The notes under the pieces were generated by a model that was not told where the DNA came from, searched no databases, and was given only the letters and a program-made list of their open reading frames with translations. A DNA stretch of 64,000 bases from Microcoleus asticus IPMA8. GTDB taxonomy: Bacteria > Cyanobacteriota > Cyanobacteriia > Cyanobacteriales > Microcoleaceae. The translations under genes were made by a program, and so were the position numbers. The stretch's first letter is position 1. Each line of letters begins with the position of its first letter. Where the stretch lies: contig NZ_SRRZ01000001.1 in the NCBI RefSeq assembly GCF_013179805.1, positions 62,001-126,000 on the forward strand, given 5' to 3'. Shown here in pieces: positions 23,641-32,502 of the stretch.

Positions 23641-25317
23641 ATGAAAGGCACAAACGAAACCAACCCAGCAGAATTCAACGGTAACGGCAAAGCAGTTGCC
23701 GTATTAGAAAAGCCGATCGACGACACCCAAGCTAAACGCCTACCCGTAACGCCCGCCCCAGAAACAGAAATCAGCGCCCCCGCCGAGGTCAAAACAGGCG
23801 CAGAAACAGAACTGCAAGCACCCCTGTCGCCTGCGGAAACGCCGAAGAAAAAAGCCCCGAAAGCGTTGATATTAGCAGCGCTGGGCATAGGGGCGATCGC
23901 AGCAGGCAGCTTCGGCTACCGCTACTGGCAATACGCCTCCATCCACCAAGAAACCGAAAACGCTACAGTAGCCGGACACATCCACCAAATCAGCAGCCGC
24001 GTCAACGGTACTGTCGGCGAAGTCTTAGTACAAGACAACCAACAAGTAAAACCCGGGCAACTGCTGATCAAACTCGACCCCCGCGACTACCAAGTTAAAG
24101 TCCAACAAGCCCAAGCAGCCTTAGAAAACGCCCGCCGTCAAGCCGAAGCAGCCGAAGCCAATATTTCCCTAGCCTCTCAAACCAGCCAAGGCAAAACAGC
24201 CCAAGCCCAAGGAGATATAAGCGGTGCAAACGCTGCGATTTCCACTGCCCAAGCAGCACTCAGAGAAGCCCAGCAAGGCGTACCCGCAGCAGAAGCTACC
24301 GTTGCTGAAGCCGAAGCCGGCGTACCCGCCGCCCAAGCCAAAGTCGCCCAAGCTCAAGCCGGCATTCCTCAAGCCCAAGCCAAAGTGACGGAAGCCGAAG
24401 CAGGCATTGCCGCAGCGCAAGCTCAGCTAGCACAAGCCCAAGCCAACCTCGTCAAGACGCAAGCAGATTATAGACGGTACGAAAGCTTGCAGTCTGAAGG
24501 TGCGATCGCCCGCCAGCAGCTAGACGCAGCCAGAGCCGCCTACGAAGTAGCCCAAGGCCAAACTACCGCAGCCCAACAAGGAATTGCCCAAGCCAGAGCG
24601 CGCTTAGCCCAAGCCAAAGAAGGCGTAACCGAAGCCCAAGCAGCAGTAGCCCAAGCTCAAGAAGGAGTAAAACAAGCCCAAGCCCAAGTAGCCCAGGCCC
24701 AAGTTGGCGTCGCCAGCGCCCAAGCCAAAGTCGCCCTAGCCGAAGAAGGCATCAGCACCGCCCAAGCTAAACTTGCTGCGTCAAAGGGCGGATTGCAACA
24801 AGCTGAAGCTACGGGCGAACAAACTAAAGTCAGCCGATCGCAGTATGATGCTGCTAAAGCTGCGATCGGGCAATCGGAAGCCGCAGTTAAAGACGCTCAA
24901 CTGCAACTTTCCTACACGAATATCACCGCTCCCGCCGCCGGACAAATCGGCCGCAAATCCGTTGAAGTCGGGCAGCGGGTGCAGCCAGGAACTCCGTTAA
25001 TGGCGATCGTCAGTAACGATTTGTGGGTAATTGCTAACTTCAAAGAAACGCAACTGGCAAATATGAAACCAGGCCAAAAAGTAGAAATCAAATTAGATGC
25101 TTTTGGTAGCCGTCAATTTGAGGGTCATCTCGATAGTTTCTCCCCTGCTTCTGGCGCTCAATTCTCCTTATTGCCTCCCGATAATGCTACTGGCAATTTC
25201 ACCAAAGTTGTGCAGCGGATTCCGGTAAAAGTTGTGTTTGATGCCGAAAGCATTAAAGGCTATGAATCGCGAATTGCACCGGGGATGTCGGCTACGGTAA
25301 ATGTTGAACTGAAATAA
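23641..25317 (+). CDS. emrA: HlyD/EmrA-type membrane fusion protein
   Basis: The 558-residue periplasmic adaptor has a proline-rich cytoplasmic N-terminus (1-75), one transmembrane segment (about 77-98), a biotinyl-lipoyl-like half (HIHQISSRVNGTVGEVLVQDNQQVKPGQLL), a very long Ala/Gln/Glu coiled coil (about 155-420), and the returning half (ITAPAAGQIGRKSVEVGQRVQPG) with a beta-barrel. The coiled coil consists of near-identical units such as VAQAQAGIPQAQAKVTEAEAGI and is longer than in E. coli EmrA. An AGGAG site precedes the ATG. It normally pairs with an EmrB-type MFS exporter, which is absent downstream. Confidence 0.9.
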   Translation: MKGTNETNPAEFNGNGKAVAVLEKPIDDTQAKRLPVTPAPETEISAPAEVKTGAETELQAPLSPAETPKKKAPKALILAALGIGAIAAGSFGYRYWQYASIHQETENATVAGHIHQISSRVNGTVGEVLVQDNQQVKPGQLLIKLDPRDYQVKVQQAQAALENARRQAEAAEANISLASQTSQGKTAQAQGDISGANAAISTAQAALREAQQGVPAAEATVAEAEAGVPAAQAKVAQAQAGIPQAQAKVTEAEAGIAAAQAQLAQAQANLVKTQADYRRYESLQSEGAIARQQLDAARAAYEVAQGQTTAAQQGIAQARARLAQAKEGVTEAQAAVAQAQEGVKQAQAQVAQAQVGVASAQAKVALAEEGISTAQAKLAASKGGLQQAEATGEQTKVSRSQYDAAKAAIGQSEAAVKDAQLQLSYTNITAPAAGQIGRKSVEVGQRVQPGTPLMAIVSNDLWVIANFKETQLANMKPGQKVEIKLDAFGSRQFEGHLDSFSPASGAQFSLLPPDNATGNFTKVVQRIPVKVVFDAESIKGYESRIAPGMSATVNVELK

Positions 25318-25328
25318 CGGATGAATTT

Positions 25329-25380
25329 AGAAGTCTGGGATTTGATTTTTTGTGAATAGAAGAGGAAATCCCCGACTTCT
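25329..25380 (+). terminator. Hairpin after emrA
   Basis: AGAAGTCTGGGATTT (25329-25343) pairs with AAATCCCCGACTTCT (25366-25380) at 14 of 15 positions, 12 bases after the stop. AAGTCTGGGATTTGATTTTT recurs as a direct repeat at about 25400. A terminator role is plausible. Confidence 0.45.
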
Positions 25381-25516
25381 GGGAGTGTGAGAAGTTTGAA
25401 AAGTCTGGGATTTGATTTTTTCGGTTAAGGGCGATCGGCCTTGCAATATCATCTTGGAAAGTTAGGGATATGGTAGTGAAAACAAAACCGAAATCTCGTT
25501 CACCAGCTAGTCAAAC

Positions 25517-26653
25517 TTAAGGCGTGTTTGGAAACTTCAAGGGTAAAGAGTATTTACGTCCAGACAAATCAAAATAGTGCCAAAGTATTTCTCTTCTTGG
25601 ATCTGGATGCAGATAACTACCCGTCCTCCTTTCCCTTGTTTCCGTAGAAACTGTTTTACGAGCCACAAGGCTAATGGCATACCACTGCCCATCCATCTTG
25701 AAAAGATTTAATTTACCTGCTGATGGTATTTCATACCAAGCTATTGCTGAAATAGGCCTTCCGTCTACTATTACTGAAATGCTTCCCCCAGGATGACCTC
25801 CGGGTGACATGAGATTTTTGTGTAGCTCGCAATTAGTAAAGTCAAGGCTTAGTAAATAACATATTTTTTCAAAGGTTTCATGACTGAGAATATAATTTCT
25901 TTCAAATGGCATTTGCAGTAGGATAGCTTCTCCTGCTTTTAACTCACCCCAAGCTATAGCTTTAACTTCCTTACTATATCCTTCACCGCCGAATGTTTGT
26001 GCATAGACTGTAACTGATGGAAAACCAGGGCTTCCATATCCACACTTGGCATTAGCGATTCGACTACCTTCTAAGTAGTAATGCATTAATCCTTTGATAG
26101 TCATTCTCTCTCGCGAGGATGACCTGTCAAATTCCAGCGTCAATGTTCCAAGATAATCGCCCTGCCGAGGAGTAGCTGAAGCTAGCATATTAACTATTGA
26201 TACCAATTGAGCAGGCAGTGCATCTACATCTTGCTCAAAACGATTTTGAAGAGGAACTGGAATCGAAACCGTTTGTTGTTCTTGCCAGTTTTTATTAAGC
26301 GAGCTAAGAAAATCCTTTGGAAAAGACCAATAAAAACTGCAAGTTTGAAGATCGACTACAACTAAAAATGTTGGATTTGGCTGGATTAACCAATAATTAA
26401 GAGTCGTTACAGCAATAGGAACTCGAATTGAATCGCCTTTGAGTTCAGACTCTTCTGTACCTTTGCATTGAACGTTAAATAACTTTCCAGTTGGGTACTC
26501 TTCTTGAATAAGCTCACAAATGAAATCAATCCCCATATCCCGATCTTGTGGAACAGGAATAACAATACAAAAATTAGTGAAAACTGAATTAAGAAGGTCA
26601 GCAGCACTTCCACCAATTCTCTGAGAGTTTGTACGTCTAGGTAACTTTGTCAT
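25517..26653 (-). CDS. DUF4365-domain protein with unknown C-terminal domain
   Basis: The protein has 378 residues. The N-terminal part (about 10-160) is a DUF4365 domain: DRDMGIDFICEL, then FNVQCKGTEE, then TFLVVVDLQTCSFYW. The spacing of GID and QxK resembles a PD-(D/E)XK nuclease core, and DUF4365 proteins are widely suspected to be nucleases. Residues about 170-378 have no recognised domain. An ATG at 26653 matches the family start. It stands alone and reads leftward toward emrA. A role in restriction or defence is possible but not shown by context here. Confidence 0.7.
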   Translation of the reverse strand: MTKLPRRTNSQRIGGSAADLLNSVFTNFCIVIPVPQDRDMGIDFICELIQEEYPTGKLFNVQCKGTEESELKGDSIRVPIAVTTLNYWLIQPNPTFLVVVDLQTCSFYWSFPKDFLSSLNKNWQEQQTVSIPVPLQNRFEQDVDALPAQLVSIVNMLASATPRQGDYLGTLTLEFDRSSSRERMTIKGLMHYYLEGSRIANAKCGYGSPGFPSVTVYAQTFGGEGYSKEVKAIAWGELKAGEAILLQMPFERNYILSHETFEKICYLLSLDFTNCELHKNLMSPGGHPGGSISVIVDGRPISAIAWYEIPSAGKLNLFKMDGQWYAISLVARKTVSTETRERRTGSYLHPDPRREILWHYFDLSGRKYSLPLKFPNTP

Positions 26654-26856
26654 TACGGCAATCGAGCTTTTTCACAATCTTAACTAAACCGCTATCTCAG
26701 GCGAAAGCAAATAGGAATACAAATACTTTAAGTAGAAGATGGTTTTGTCTGTCTAACTTATAATTGTATCGCAGTTTCTGTATAATACTTAATATAATAC
26801 AATAATACCGCAACTTCACTCTTACTCTCATTACATCTCTACTCGGAAAAATATTA

Positions 26857-26885
26857 TTGCCAAGAAAACCACTCTATGGTAAACT
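26857..26885 (+). promoter_or_regulatory. rpmH: Predicted promoter of the rpmH cluster
   Basis: TTGCCA (26857-26862) and TAAACT (26880-26885) are spaced by 17 bases, about 54 bases before the rpmH start codon. Consensus-based prediction only. Confidence 0.5.
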
Positions 26886-26938
26886 AGAAGATTGTGAATA
26901 TTAATCAAAAGTAAAGTAACAAGCCCGGAGAAATCAAA

Positions 26939-27076
26939 ATGACACAGCAAACCCTGCACGGAACCAGCCGCAAAAGAAAAAGAACATCCGGTTTTCGCGC
27001 CAGAATGCGCACCGCAACCGGTCGATTGGTAATCAAAGCCCGCCGCAGCAAAGGTCGCCACCGCCTCGCAGTCTAG
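26939..27076 (+). CDS. rpmH: 50S ribosomal protein L34
   Basis: A 45-residue, highly basic protein with the L34 pattern RKRKRTSGFRARMRT and GRLVIKARRSKGRHRLAV. It is a structural protein of the large ribosomal subunit. A CCGGAG site precedes the ATG. It opens the conserved cluster with rnpA, a PH-domain gene, yidC and jag, as in many bacteria. Confidence 0.97.
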   Translation: MTQQTLHGTSRKRKRTSGFRARMRTATGRLVIKARRSKGRHRLAV

Positions 27077-27118
27077 CACTGCATCAAGGTTGAGAGGCCT
27101 TAACGATCGCCCTACGCC

Positions 27119-27523
27119 ATGTTGCCCGAGACAAACCGACTCAAGCACCGAAAAGACTTCAGCGCCGTCTACCGCAAGGGAATGCGCCGTAACTCCGCTC
27201 ATTTCAGCTTAAGAGCTCTGCGCAAACCAAAAAGCGCCGAACTCGCCAAACCGACAGCGGAAAAATCCTTGCAGCCCACTCGTACAGGCATTTCTATCAG
27301 CCTGAAAGTCAGCAAACGCGCTGTAGTCCGCAACCGGATTAAACGCCAGATTCGGGCAGCTTTGCGACAACTATTGCCCCGATTAAAATTCGGGTGGGAT
27401 TTAGTAATTGTCGTGCGTCCGATCGCACAAGAGTGCAATTATGCAGAAATTCTGCAAGAATTAGAGCAGTTGTTGGTAGAAGCCGAGGTACTAGATGGGA
27501 ATTCGAGAGGAAGTATATTATGA
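27119..27523 (+). CDS. rnpA: Ribonuclease P protein component
   Basis: A 134-residue basic protein with LKHRKDFSAVYRKGMRR, the RNR-type motif region KRAVVRNRIKRQIRAALRQL, and WDLVIVVRPIA. It binds the catalytic RNA and helps remove tRNA 5-prime leaders. The order rpmH-rnpA is nearly universal. Its end overlaps the next gene by 29 bases, so the two are probably translationally coupled. There is an insertion KPKSAELAKPTAEKSLQPTRTG before the conserved core, common in cyanobacteria. Confidence 0.95.
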   Translation: MLPETNRLKHRKDFSAVYRKGMRRNSAHFSLRALRKPKSAELAKPTAEKSLQPTRTGISISLKVSKRAVVRNRIKRQIRAALRQLLPRLKFGWDLVIVVRPIAQECNYAEILQELEQLLVEAEVLDGNSRGSIL

Positions 27524-27887
27524 AGGCGGCCCCGCGCCGGGAGACTTGATCATCAACTTACTCCTTGGGCTGACAGTCGTCGGCATCCCCCTCGCAGTAG
27601 GAGCAATTGTCCGGGCTCTGTGGCTGCGGTATCGGATCACCAGCCGCCGAGTGTCCGTAACTAGCGGTTGGATGGGGGGCGATCAGACAGACGTTATCTA
27701 CTCAGATATAGTCAAAATCGTCACAGTACCTCGCGGTTTCGGGACTTATGGAGACATGGTGCTGACCATGAAAAATGGCAGCCGCTTGGAACTCAGGGCT
27801 ATTCCGAAATTTCGAGCAATGTATGACTACATTAACGAAAAACTGCCCGCAGCAGCTCAAAAAGCAAACGCGGCCCAAGCTAAATAA
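27495..27887 (+). CDS. PH-domain (YdbS-like) membrane protein
   Basis: The 130-residue protein has two close hydrophobic segments (about 19-45), then a bacterial PH-like domain (RYRITSRRVSVTSGWMGGDQTDVIYSDIVKIVTVPRG). The gene overlaps rnpA by 29 bases and precedes yidC, a cyanobacterial arrangement. Its function is not established; co-location suggests a link to membrane protein insertion. The Ala/Lys-rich tail is probably disordered. Confidence 0.85.
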   Translation: MGIREEVYYEGGPAPGDLIINLLLGLTVVGIPLAVGAIVRALWLRYRITSRRVSVTSGWMGGDQTDVIYSDIVKIVTVPRGFGTYGDMVLTMKNGSRLELRAIPKFRAMYDYINEKLPAAAQKANAAQAK

Positions 27888-28088
27888 CCGAACCGCTTTG
27901 CCCTCAAATCAGGGTAAAGTCATTGCGAGTATTGGCAAACTCATTACAACAAACCGCTAGCGGGCGGTCGATCGACGGGCCATGTCCTAAGATAGAGACA
28001 AAACCCTGAAAATTGAGGCGGCTCGCGTTAAGCGGGTAAAAATAGTTCTCAACAGCAAACATAGAGCAACTAAATTAACTCAAAGCGA

Positions 28089-29237
28089 ATGGATTTTGGT
28101 ATCTCGTTTCTCTCCAACAACCTAATGCTGCCGATCCTAGATTTTTTCTACGGGATCGTGCCAAGCTACGGTTTAGCGATCGTAGCACTGACGCTGGTGA
28201 TTCGCTTTGCTCTTTATCCTCTCAACGCAGGCTCTCTTCGCAATATGCGGCGCATGAAAGTAGCGCAGCCGTTGATGAAAGAGCGAGTAGATCAAATTCA
28301 AAAACTCTATAAAGACAATCCTGCCAAACAGCAGGAGGAAATGAGCAAAGTATACAAAGAATTCGGCAATCCTCTAGCAGGATGCTTCCCGTTGGTGCTG
28401 CAAATGCCAGTGCTGTTTGCACTGTTTGCAACGCTCCGGGGCTCGCCGTTTTCTGACATAAATTACAGCGTCAACGTTCAAGTTTTGCCGAAAGAACAAA
28501 TCGAAACTGTTCAACCGCAAGCTTTTGCTACACCGCCCCAAAATATTTACGTCACAGGTACTTTTCATGCTCCTGTTGTGGGGGTAATTCCAGGCGGCGA
28601 CAAACTCGCAGTCGGCGACACAACCAAGATTAATTTTCAAACCCCAGAGGGCAAACCTCTCAAAGTTTTAGCGACAGAAAATAAGAGCGAAATCGACTTT
28701 GAACCCGGCTGGAAAGTCATCAAAGGCGAAGAAGTGGTCAAGGTAGATGAACAGGGCAACATCACGGCCTTAGCGCCCGGTGAAGCCACAGTTCAAGGCA
28801 CAATCCCCGGATTGGCTAGTAACAAAGGATTCCTGTTTATTGAAGCTCTAGGCCGCGTTGGCGCGATCGACTCAGACGGTACAATCCACTGGGATATTTT
28901 GGTGATGATCCTGGGCTTCGGCATCAGTTTGTATATCAACCAAACTCTTTCGGGACAAGCACAAGGACCAAACGACAACCCCCAACAGGCTACAGTCAAC
29001 AAACTGACGCCAGTCATATTTTCGGGGATGTTTTTGTTCTTCCCGCTGCCTGCTGGCGTGTTGATGTATATGCTGATTGCTAACATCTTCCAGACAGTTC
29101 AGGCGTTTATTTTGTCGCGAGAACCGCTGCCTGAAAACCTGCAAAAAATAGTGGACGAAGCAGAGGCAAAAACCCAAAAAGAACAGGGATTAGATGCACT
29201 TCCCTTTGAGCCCAAGCGTTCTAAGAAAAAGGCTTGA
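28089..29237 (+). CDS. yidC: Membrane protein insertase YidC/Oxa1
   Basis: The 382-residue insertase of the cytoplasmic and thylakoid membranes has the Oxa1 core: ALTLVIRFALYPLN (with the conserved Arg in the groove), QIQKLYKDNPAKQQEEM coiled loop, GCFPLVLQMPVLFALFATLR, and C-terminal helices. Between TM2 and TM3 (about 130-262) lies a large extramembrane insert ending VDEQGNITALAPGEATVQG, which looks like a bacterial Ig-like (Big2) module. The first TM of E. coli YidC with its big P1 domain is absent. The tail is KKKA-rich, consistent with ribosome contact. The next gene starts 11 bases on. Confidence 0.94.
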   Translation: MDFGISFLSNNLMLPILDFFYGIVPSYGLAIVALTLVIRFALYPLNAGSLRNMRRMKVAQPLMKERVDQIQKLYKDNPAKQQEEMSKVYKEFGNPLAGCFPLVLQMPVLFALFATLRGSPFSDINYSVNVQVLPKEQIETVQPQAFATPPQNIYVTGTFHAPVVGVIPGGDKLAVGDTTKINFQTPEGKPLKVLATENKSEIDFEPGWKVIKGEEVVKVDEQGNITALAPGEATVQGTIPGLASNKGFLFIEALGRVGAIDSDGTIHWDILVMILGFGISLYINQTLSGQAQGPNDNPQQATVNKLTPVIFSGMFLFFPLPAGVLMYMLIANIFQTVQAFILSREPLPENLQKIVDEAEAKTQKEQGLDALPFEPKRSKKKA

Positions 29238-29248
29238 TTTTAACAACA

Positions 29249-29722
29249 ATGAAAGACTCTCACATGCAGCGCGGACAGCAATGGTTAGAAGAATTGTTAC
29301 AACTGTCCGCCATTCCGTCAAAAGTTGTAGGCGAACAACAAAAAGATTGCTATTGGATGACAATCGATGACAGCAATCTGACAGCAGAACAAGTTGCAAT
29401 TTTAGTCGGGCCTGACGGTAATGTAATAGATGCCATTCAGTACCTCTGCAACACAGTTCAGAATATAGGTCAGGAAGTAGAGGAGTCAATTCCTTATACA
29501 GTTGAACTCAATGGCTATCGCATCCGCCGCCAAGAGGAATTGCGATCGATGGCAGAGTACGCAGCCGATCAAGCGCGTTCGACGGGAGTTGAATTTGAAC
29601 TCAAATCGCTGTCTTCGGCAGAACGCCGTCAAGTCCACAGCTTTTTGAGCGAATGTGAGGACATAGAAACTTACAGTCAAGGACAAGAACCCGATCGGCG
29701 TTTGGTAGTGCGGCTGCGCTGA
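29249..29722 (+). CDS. jag: Jag/KhpB-type KH-R3H RNA-binding protein
   Basis: The 157-residue protein has a KH-like N-terminal half (WMTIDDSNLTAEQVAILVGP, DGNVIDAIQYL) and an R3H-like C-terminal half (LRSMAEYAADQARSTG, SSAERRQVHSFLSE, RRLVVRLR). It follows yidC, as in many bacteria, and probably binds RNA. The Jag-N domain of firmicute proteins is absent. ATG 29249 is chosen; TTG 29234 overlaps the yidC stop and ATG 29264 is a possible later start. Confidence 0.88.
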   Translation: MKDSHMQRGQQWLEELLQLSAIPSKVVGEQQKDCYWMTIDDSNLTAEQVAILVGPDGNVIDAIQYLCNTVQNIGQEVEESIPYTVELNGYRIRRQEELRSMAEYAADQARSTGVEFELKSLSSAERRQVHSFLSECEDIETYSQGQEPDRRLVVRLR

Positions 29723-29836
29723 CAATAAAAAGAGAAAAAAGGAAAAAGGAAAAAGGAAAAAGCGAAAAATTAGCTATTCCTTTTGACTTTTGACTTGTGC
29801 ATTGAGACAAGCATAATAAAACGGCGAGAAATTATT

Positions 29837-30358
29837 ATGGAGACAATTTATATCCCTCATCTCCTCACAAAAACTGAGCGGAAAGAGGTCATTGATTTTG
29901 AAGAATTTATCCCCGATTTAGAAACTCTTACTCCGGTGCGGGGACGACTGCAAGTGACTCACCAAGGGAATTATCTTGAGGTGAAGGCGAAAGCAGAAAC
30001 AATTGTTACTCTCACCTGCCACAGATGCTTGAAACAATACAATCACCGCTTGGCACTCAACTCATCTGAACTAATCTGGCTCGAAGAAACAGCAAATCAG
30101 ACAGATTCAAGTTCAGCAGAAATAGAAGTTGCTTTAGAAGATTTGGTGGAAAATTTGTCGCCAGGTGGCTATTTCTCTCCGGGCGATTGGGTGTACGAGC
30201 AAATGTGTTTGGAACTGCCACACAAACAGCTATGCGATGCTCAATGTCCGGGAATAAGTTTAAACGATCCAGAGACAGAAAGCTCAGAAGCTGCATCAGA
30301 CAGTCGCTGGGCGTCTCTGGCAGCACTTAAACGGCAATTGCCTTCGTCGGTTGACTAA
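29837..30358 (+). CDS. YceD/DUF177 family protein
   Basis: The 173-residue protein is a member of the YceD family, linked in other organisms to 23S rRNA or ribosome biogenesis; in plants a member is needed for 23S rRNA accumulation. Visible signatures are CHRCLKQY (CxxC), an acidic block, and CLELPHKQLCDAQCPG, a second Cys cluster that may bind metal together with the first. The ATG at 29837 is used because residues before it in the frame are translated from a purine-rich repeat. It ends 6 bases before the AAA gene. Confidence 0.85.
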   Translation: METIYIPHLLTKTERKEVIDFEEFIPDLETLTPVRGRLQVTHQGNYLEVKAKAETIVTLTCHRCLKQYNHRLALNSSELIWLEETANQTDSSSAEIEVALEDLVENLSPGGYFSPGDWVYEQMCLELPHKQLCDAQCPGISLNDPETESSEAASDSRWASLAALKRQLPSSVD

Positions 30359-30364
30359 TAACTA

Positions 30365-31873
30365 ATGACTATTTTTAGCGACGAGTTTGAACTGCTGCTG
30401 CGATCGCGCTACCCCCTAATTTACATTCCCACACGGGAAGAAGAGCGCGTAGAAGCGGCGATCGCCCAAAGTGCCAAAAAACAAGGTTCTCGCGCCGTCT
30501 ACATCTGGGATTTTGTTGATGGCTACCAAGGCAATCCCAACGATGCCGGTTTTGGCAAGCGCAACCCGCTGCAAGCTTTGGAATTTCTCGAAAAGTTGCC
30601 TGCCTCCGCCCCCGCAATCTTTATTTTGCGAGATTTTCAGCGCTTTTTAGAAGATGTCTCGATTTCCCGCAAGCTGCGGAATTTGGCGAGAAGCCTCAAA
30701 TCTGTACCCAAAAATATTGTCATCATATCTCCTCTAATTTCGATCCCGGAAGACCTCAGCGAAGTGATGACAGTTTTGGAATTTCCCCTGCCTGCGGCGG
30801 CGGAAATCAAAATTGAGGTAGAAAGGCTGTTAGGGGCTACCGGGCAAGCCATTGAAGGACGTTTGCTGGATGAAATGGTGCGCTCCTGTCAAGGTCTGTC
30901 GATCGAACGAATCCGCCGAGTTTTGGCAAAAGCGATCGCCACCAGAGGCGAACTCCATCCCGACGACGCGGAACTAATTTTAGAAGAAAAGCGCCAAACA
31001 ATTCGCCAAACTCAAATTCTGGATTTTTACCCAGCCCGCGAAAATATTTCCGATATCGGCGGTTTGGACAATCTCAAAGAATGGCTGCTGCGTCGCGGCG
31101 GTGCTTTTTCCGATAGAGCCCGCCAATACGGTTTGCCGCATCCGAGAGGTTTGTTGTTAGTCGGAATTCAAGGAACCGGAAAATCCTTAACAGCAAAGGC
31201 GATCGCCCACCACTGGCATTTGCCTTTGCTGCGGTTGGATGTCGGGCGCTTGTTTGCCGGCTTAGTCGGAGAATCGGAATCGCGCACCAGGCAAATGATT
31301 CAGCTAGCCGAAGCTTTGGCGCCTTGCGTGCTGTGGATTGACGAGATTGACAAAGCTTTTGGGGGATTGGACGGTAAAGGGGATTCCGGGACAACCAGCC
31401 GGGTGTTCGGGACTTTTATTACTTGGTTGGCAGAAAAAACTTCACCGGTGTTTGTGGTAGCAACAGCCAACAACATCCAGTCTTTGCCGCCAGAAATGCT
31501 GAGAAAAGGCAGGTTTGACGAAATATTTTTTGTCGGTTTGCCCAGCCAGGAGGAACGGCGGGCGATTTTTGAGGTACATTTGTTGCGGTTGCGATCGCAC
31601 AGCATCAAAAATTACGATGTAGAGCGCTTGGCTTACGAAACTCCCGATTTTTCAGGGGCCGAAATTGAGCAAACTTTGATTGAAGCAATGCACATTGGAT
31701 TTAGCCAAAATCGAGACTTTACGACAGATGATATTTTAGAATCAGCTAGTCAGATGGTGCCTTTAGCCAGAACGGCTCAAGAACAAATTCAGTTTCTCCA
31801 AGATTGGGCCGCTGCTGGGAAAGCTCGCCTTGCTTCTAGATACGGCAGTTTGAGTCGCCGGATTCAAGGGTAA
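30365..31873 (+). CDS. ycf46: AAA ATPase, Ycf46-like
   Basis: The protein has 502 residues. The N-terminal part (1-245) carries YPLIYIPTREEERVE and a decayed ATPase-like fold. The C-terminal AAA module (about 250-450) has LLVGIQGTGKSLTAKAIAHH (Walker A), CVLWIDEIDKAFGG (Walker B), and PEMLRKGRFDEIFFVGLPSQ (arginine finger region). This is the Ycf46 architecture, conserved in cyanobacteria and some plastids and implicated in inorganic carbon use. It starts 6 bases after the yceD stop and is likely co-transcribed. Confidence 0.92.
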   Translation: MTIFSDEFELLLRSRYPLIYIPTREEERVEAAIAQSAKKQGSRAVYIWDFVDGYQGNPNDAGFGKRNPLQALEFLEKLPASAPAIFILRDFQRFLEDVSISRKLRNLARSLKSVPKNIVIISPLISIPEDLSEVMTVLEFPLPAAAEIKIEVERLLGATGQAIEGRLLDEMVRSCQGLSIERIRRVLAKAIATRGELHPDDAELILEEKRQTIRQTQILDFYPARENISDIGGLDNLKEWLLRRGGAFSDRARQYGLPHPRGLLLVGIQGTGKSLTAKAIAHHWHLPLLRLDVGRLFAGLVGESESRTRQMIQLAEALAPCVLWIDEIDKAFGGLDGKGDSGTTSRVFGTFITWLAEKTSPVFVVATANNIQSLPPEMLRKGRFDEIFFVGLPSQEERRAIFEVHLLRLRSHSIKNYDVERLAYETPDFSGAEIEQTLIEAMHIGFSQNRDFTTDDILESASQMVPLARTAQEQIQFLQDWAAAGKARLASRYGSLSRRIQG

Positions 31874-32040
31874 GCTTTTGAAGTCAGTAGTCAGTAGTTA
31901 GTAGCCAGTTGTCAGTTGGCAGTTACCAGATTTTACTCAACATTCAGCAGTCAAACTCAACAGTCAACCTTCTTCCCTCTTCCTTCTTCCTTCTTCCTTC
32001 TTCCCTCTTCCTTCTTCCTTCTTCCTTCATTTGCGGTTTT
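31874..32040. repeat. Short tandem repeats, including a CTTC-rich tract
   Basis: GTCAGTAGTCAGTAGTTAGTAG-like repeats (about 31883-31925) are followed by a pyrimidine tract of TTCCTTC units (31972-32028). The frame of the next gene is open through this tract but yields LLPSSFFLLPSS-type peptide and is judged non-coding. Confidence 0.75.
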
Positions 32041-32502
32041 ATGAACAGTATATATAGCGTTTTCAAATTTTTAGTGGGTTTTCTGCTAGCGATCGTCCTG
32101 ATGGCAGGTGCTAGCGTGGCGGCTGCACTTTACTTTGCCGCTAAGCTAACTACTGTGCCCGAAAAACCTGTTTTTCCCAACGACAAAACAGCAGTTCAGG
32201 TTGCGGGCGCTGCGCCGCAGTCAACAGCCCAGGCTAGCCCTGTTTCTACATCTAGCGATGCCCCGTCTCCGAAACCGCTGGAACCGGGAGCTTACCGAGC
32301 GATGGTGACTCAGCCGATCGGCTTAATTCTTCGGGATACTGGTAGCCGAGACTCGAACCGCATTGGCGGTGTTGGTTACAAGGAAAAAGTCGTGGTTTTG
32401 GAAGAGTCGCCGGATAAAGAGTGGCAGCGAATTCGGGTTGAGGATGGCAATCGCGAAGGTTGGGTCAAGGGCGGCAATACTGAAAAAGTTGAGGGCGAAT
32501 AG
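32041..32502 (+). CDS. Membrane-anchored SH3b-domain protein
   Basis: The 153-residue protein has an N-terminal hydrophobic segment (about 7-33, LVGFLLAIVLMAGASVAAALYF), a Ser/Pro/Ala-rich linker, and a C-terminal bacterial SH3 domain (AMVTQPIGLILRDTGSRDS to REGWVKGG). SH3b domains bind peptidoglycan or peptides in the periplasm. The ATG at 32041 is chosen because upstream codons come from the pyrimidine repeat. No enzyme domain is attached; a scaffold or cell-wall-targeting role is inferred. Confidence 0.8.
   Translation: MNSIYSVFKFLVGFLLAIVLMAGASVAAALYFAAKLTTVPEKPVFPNDKTAVQVAGAAPQSTAQASPVSTSSDAPSPKPLEPGAYRAMVTQPIGLILRDTGSRDSNRIGGVGYKEKVVVLEESPDKEWQRIRVEDGNREGWVKGGNTEKVEGE

Noticed and set aside
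25437..25516. Short frame MVVKTKPKSRSPASQT
   Set aside because: Only 16 codons, no downstream continuation; too little to call a gene.
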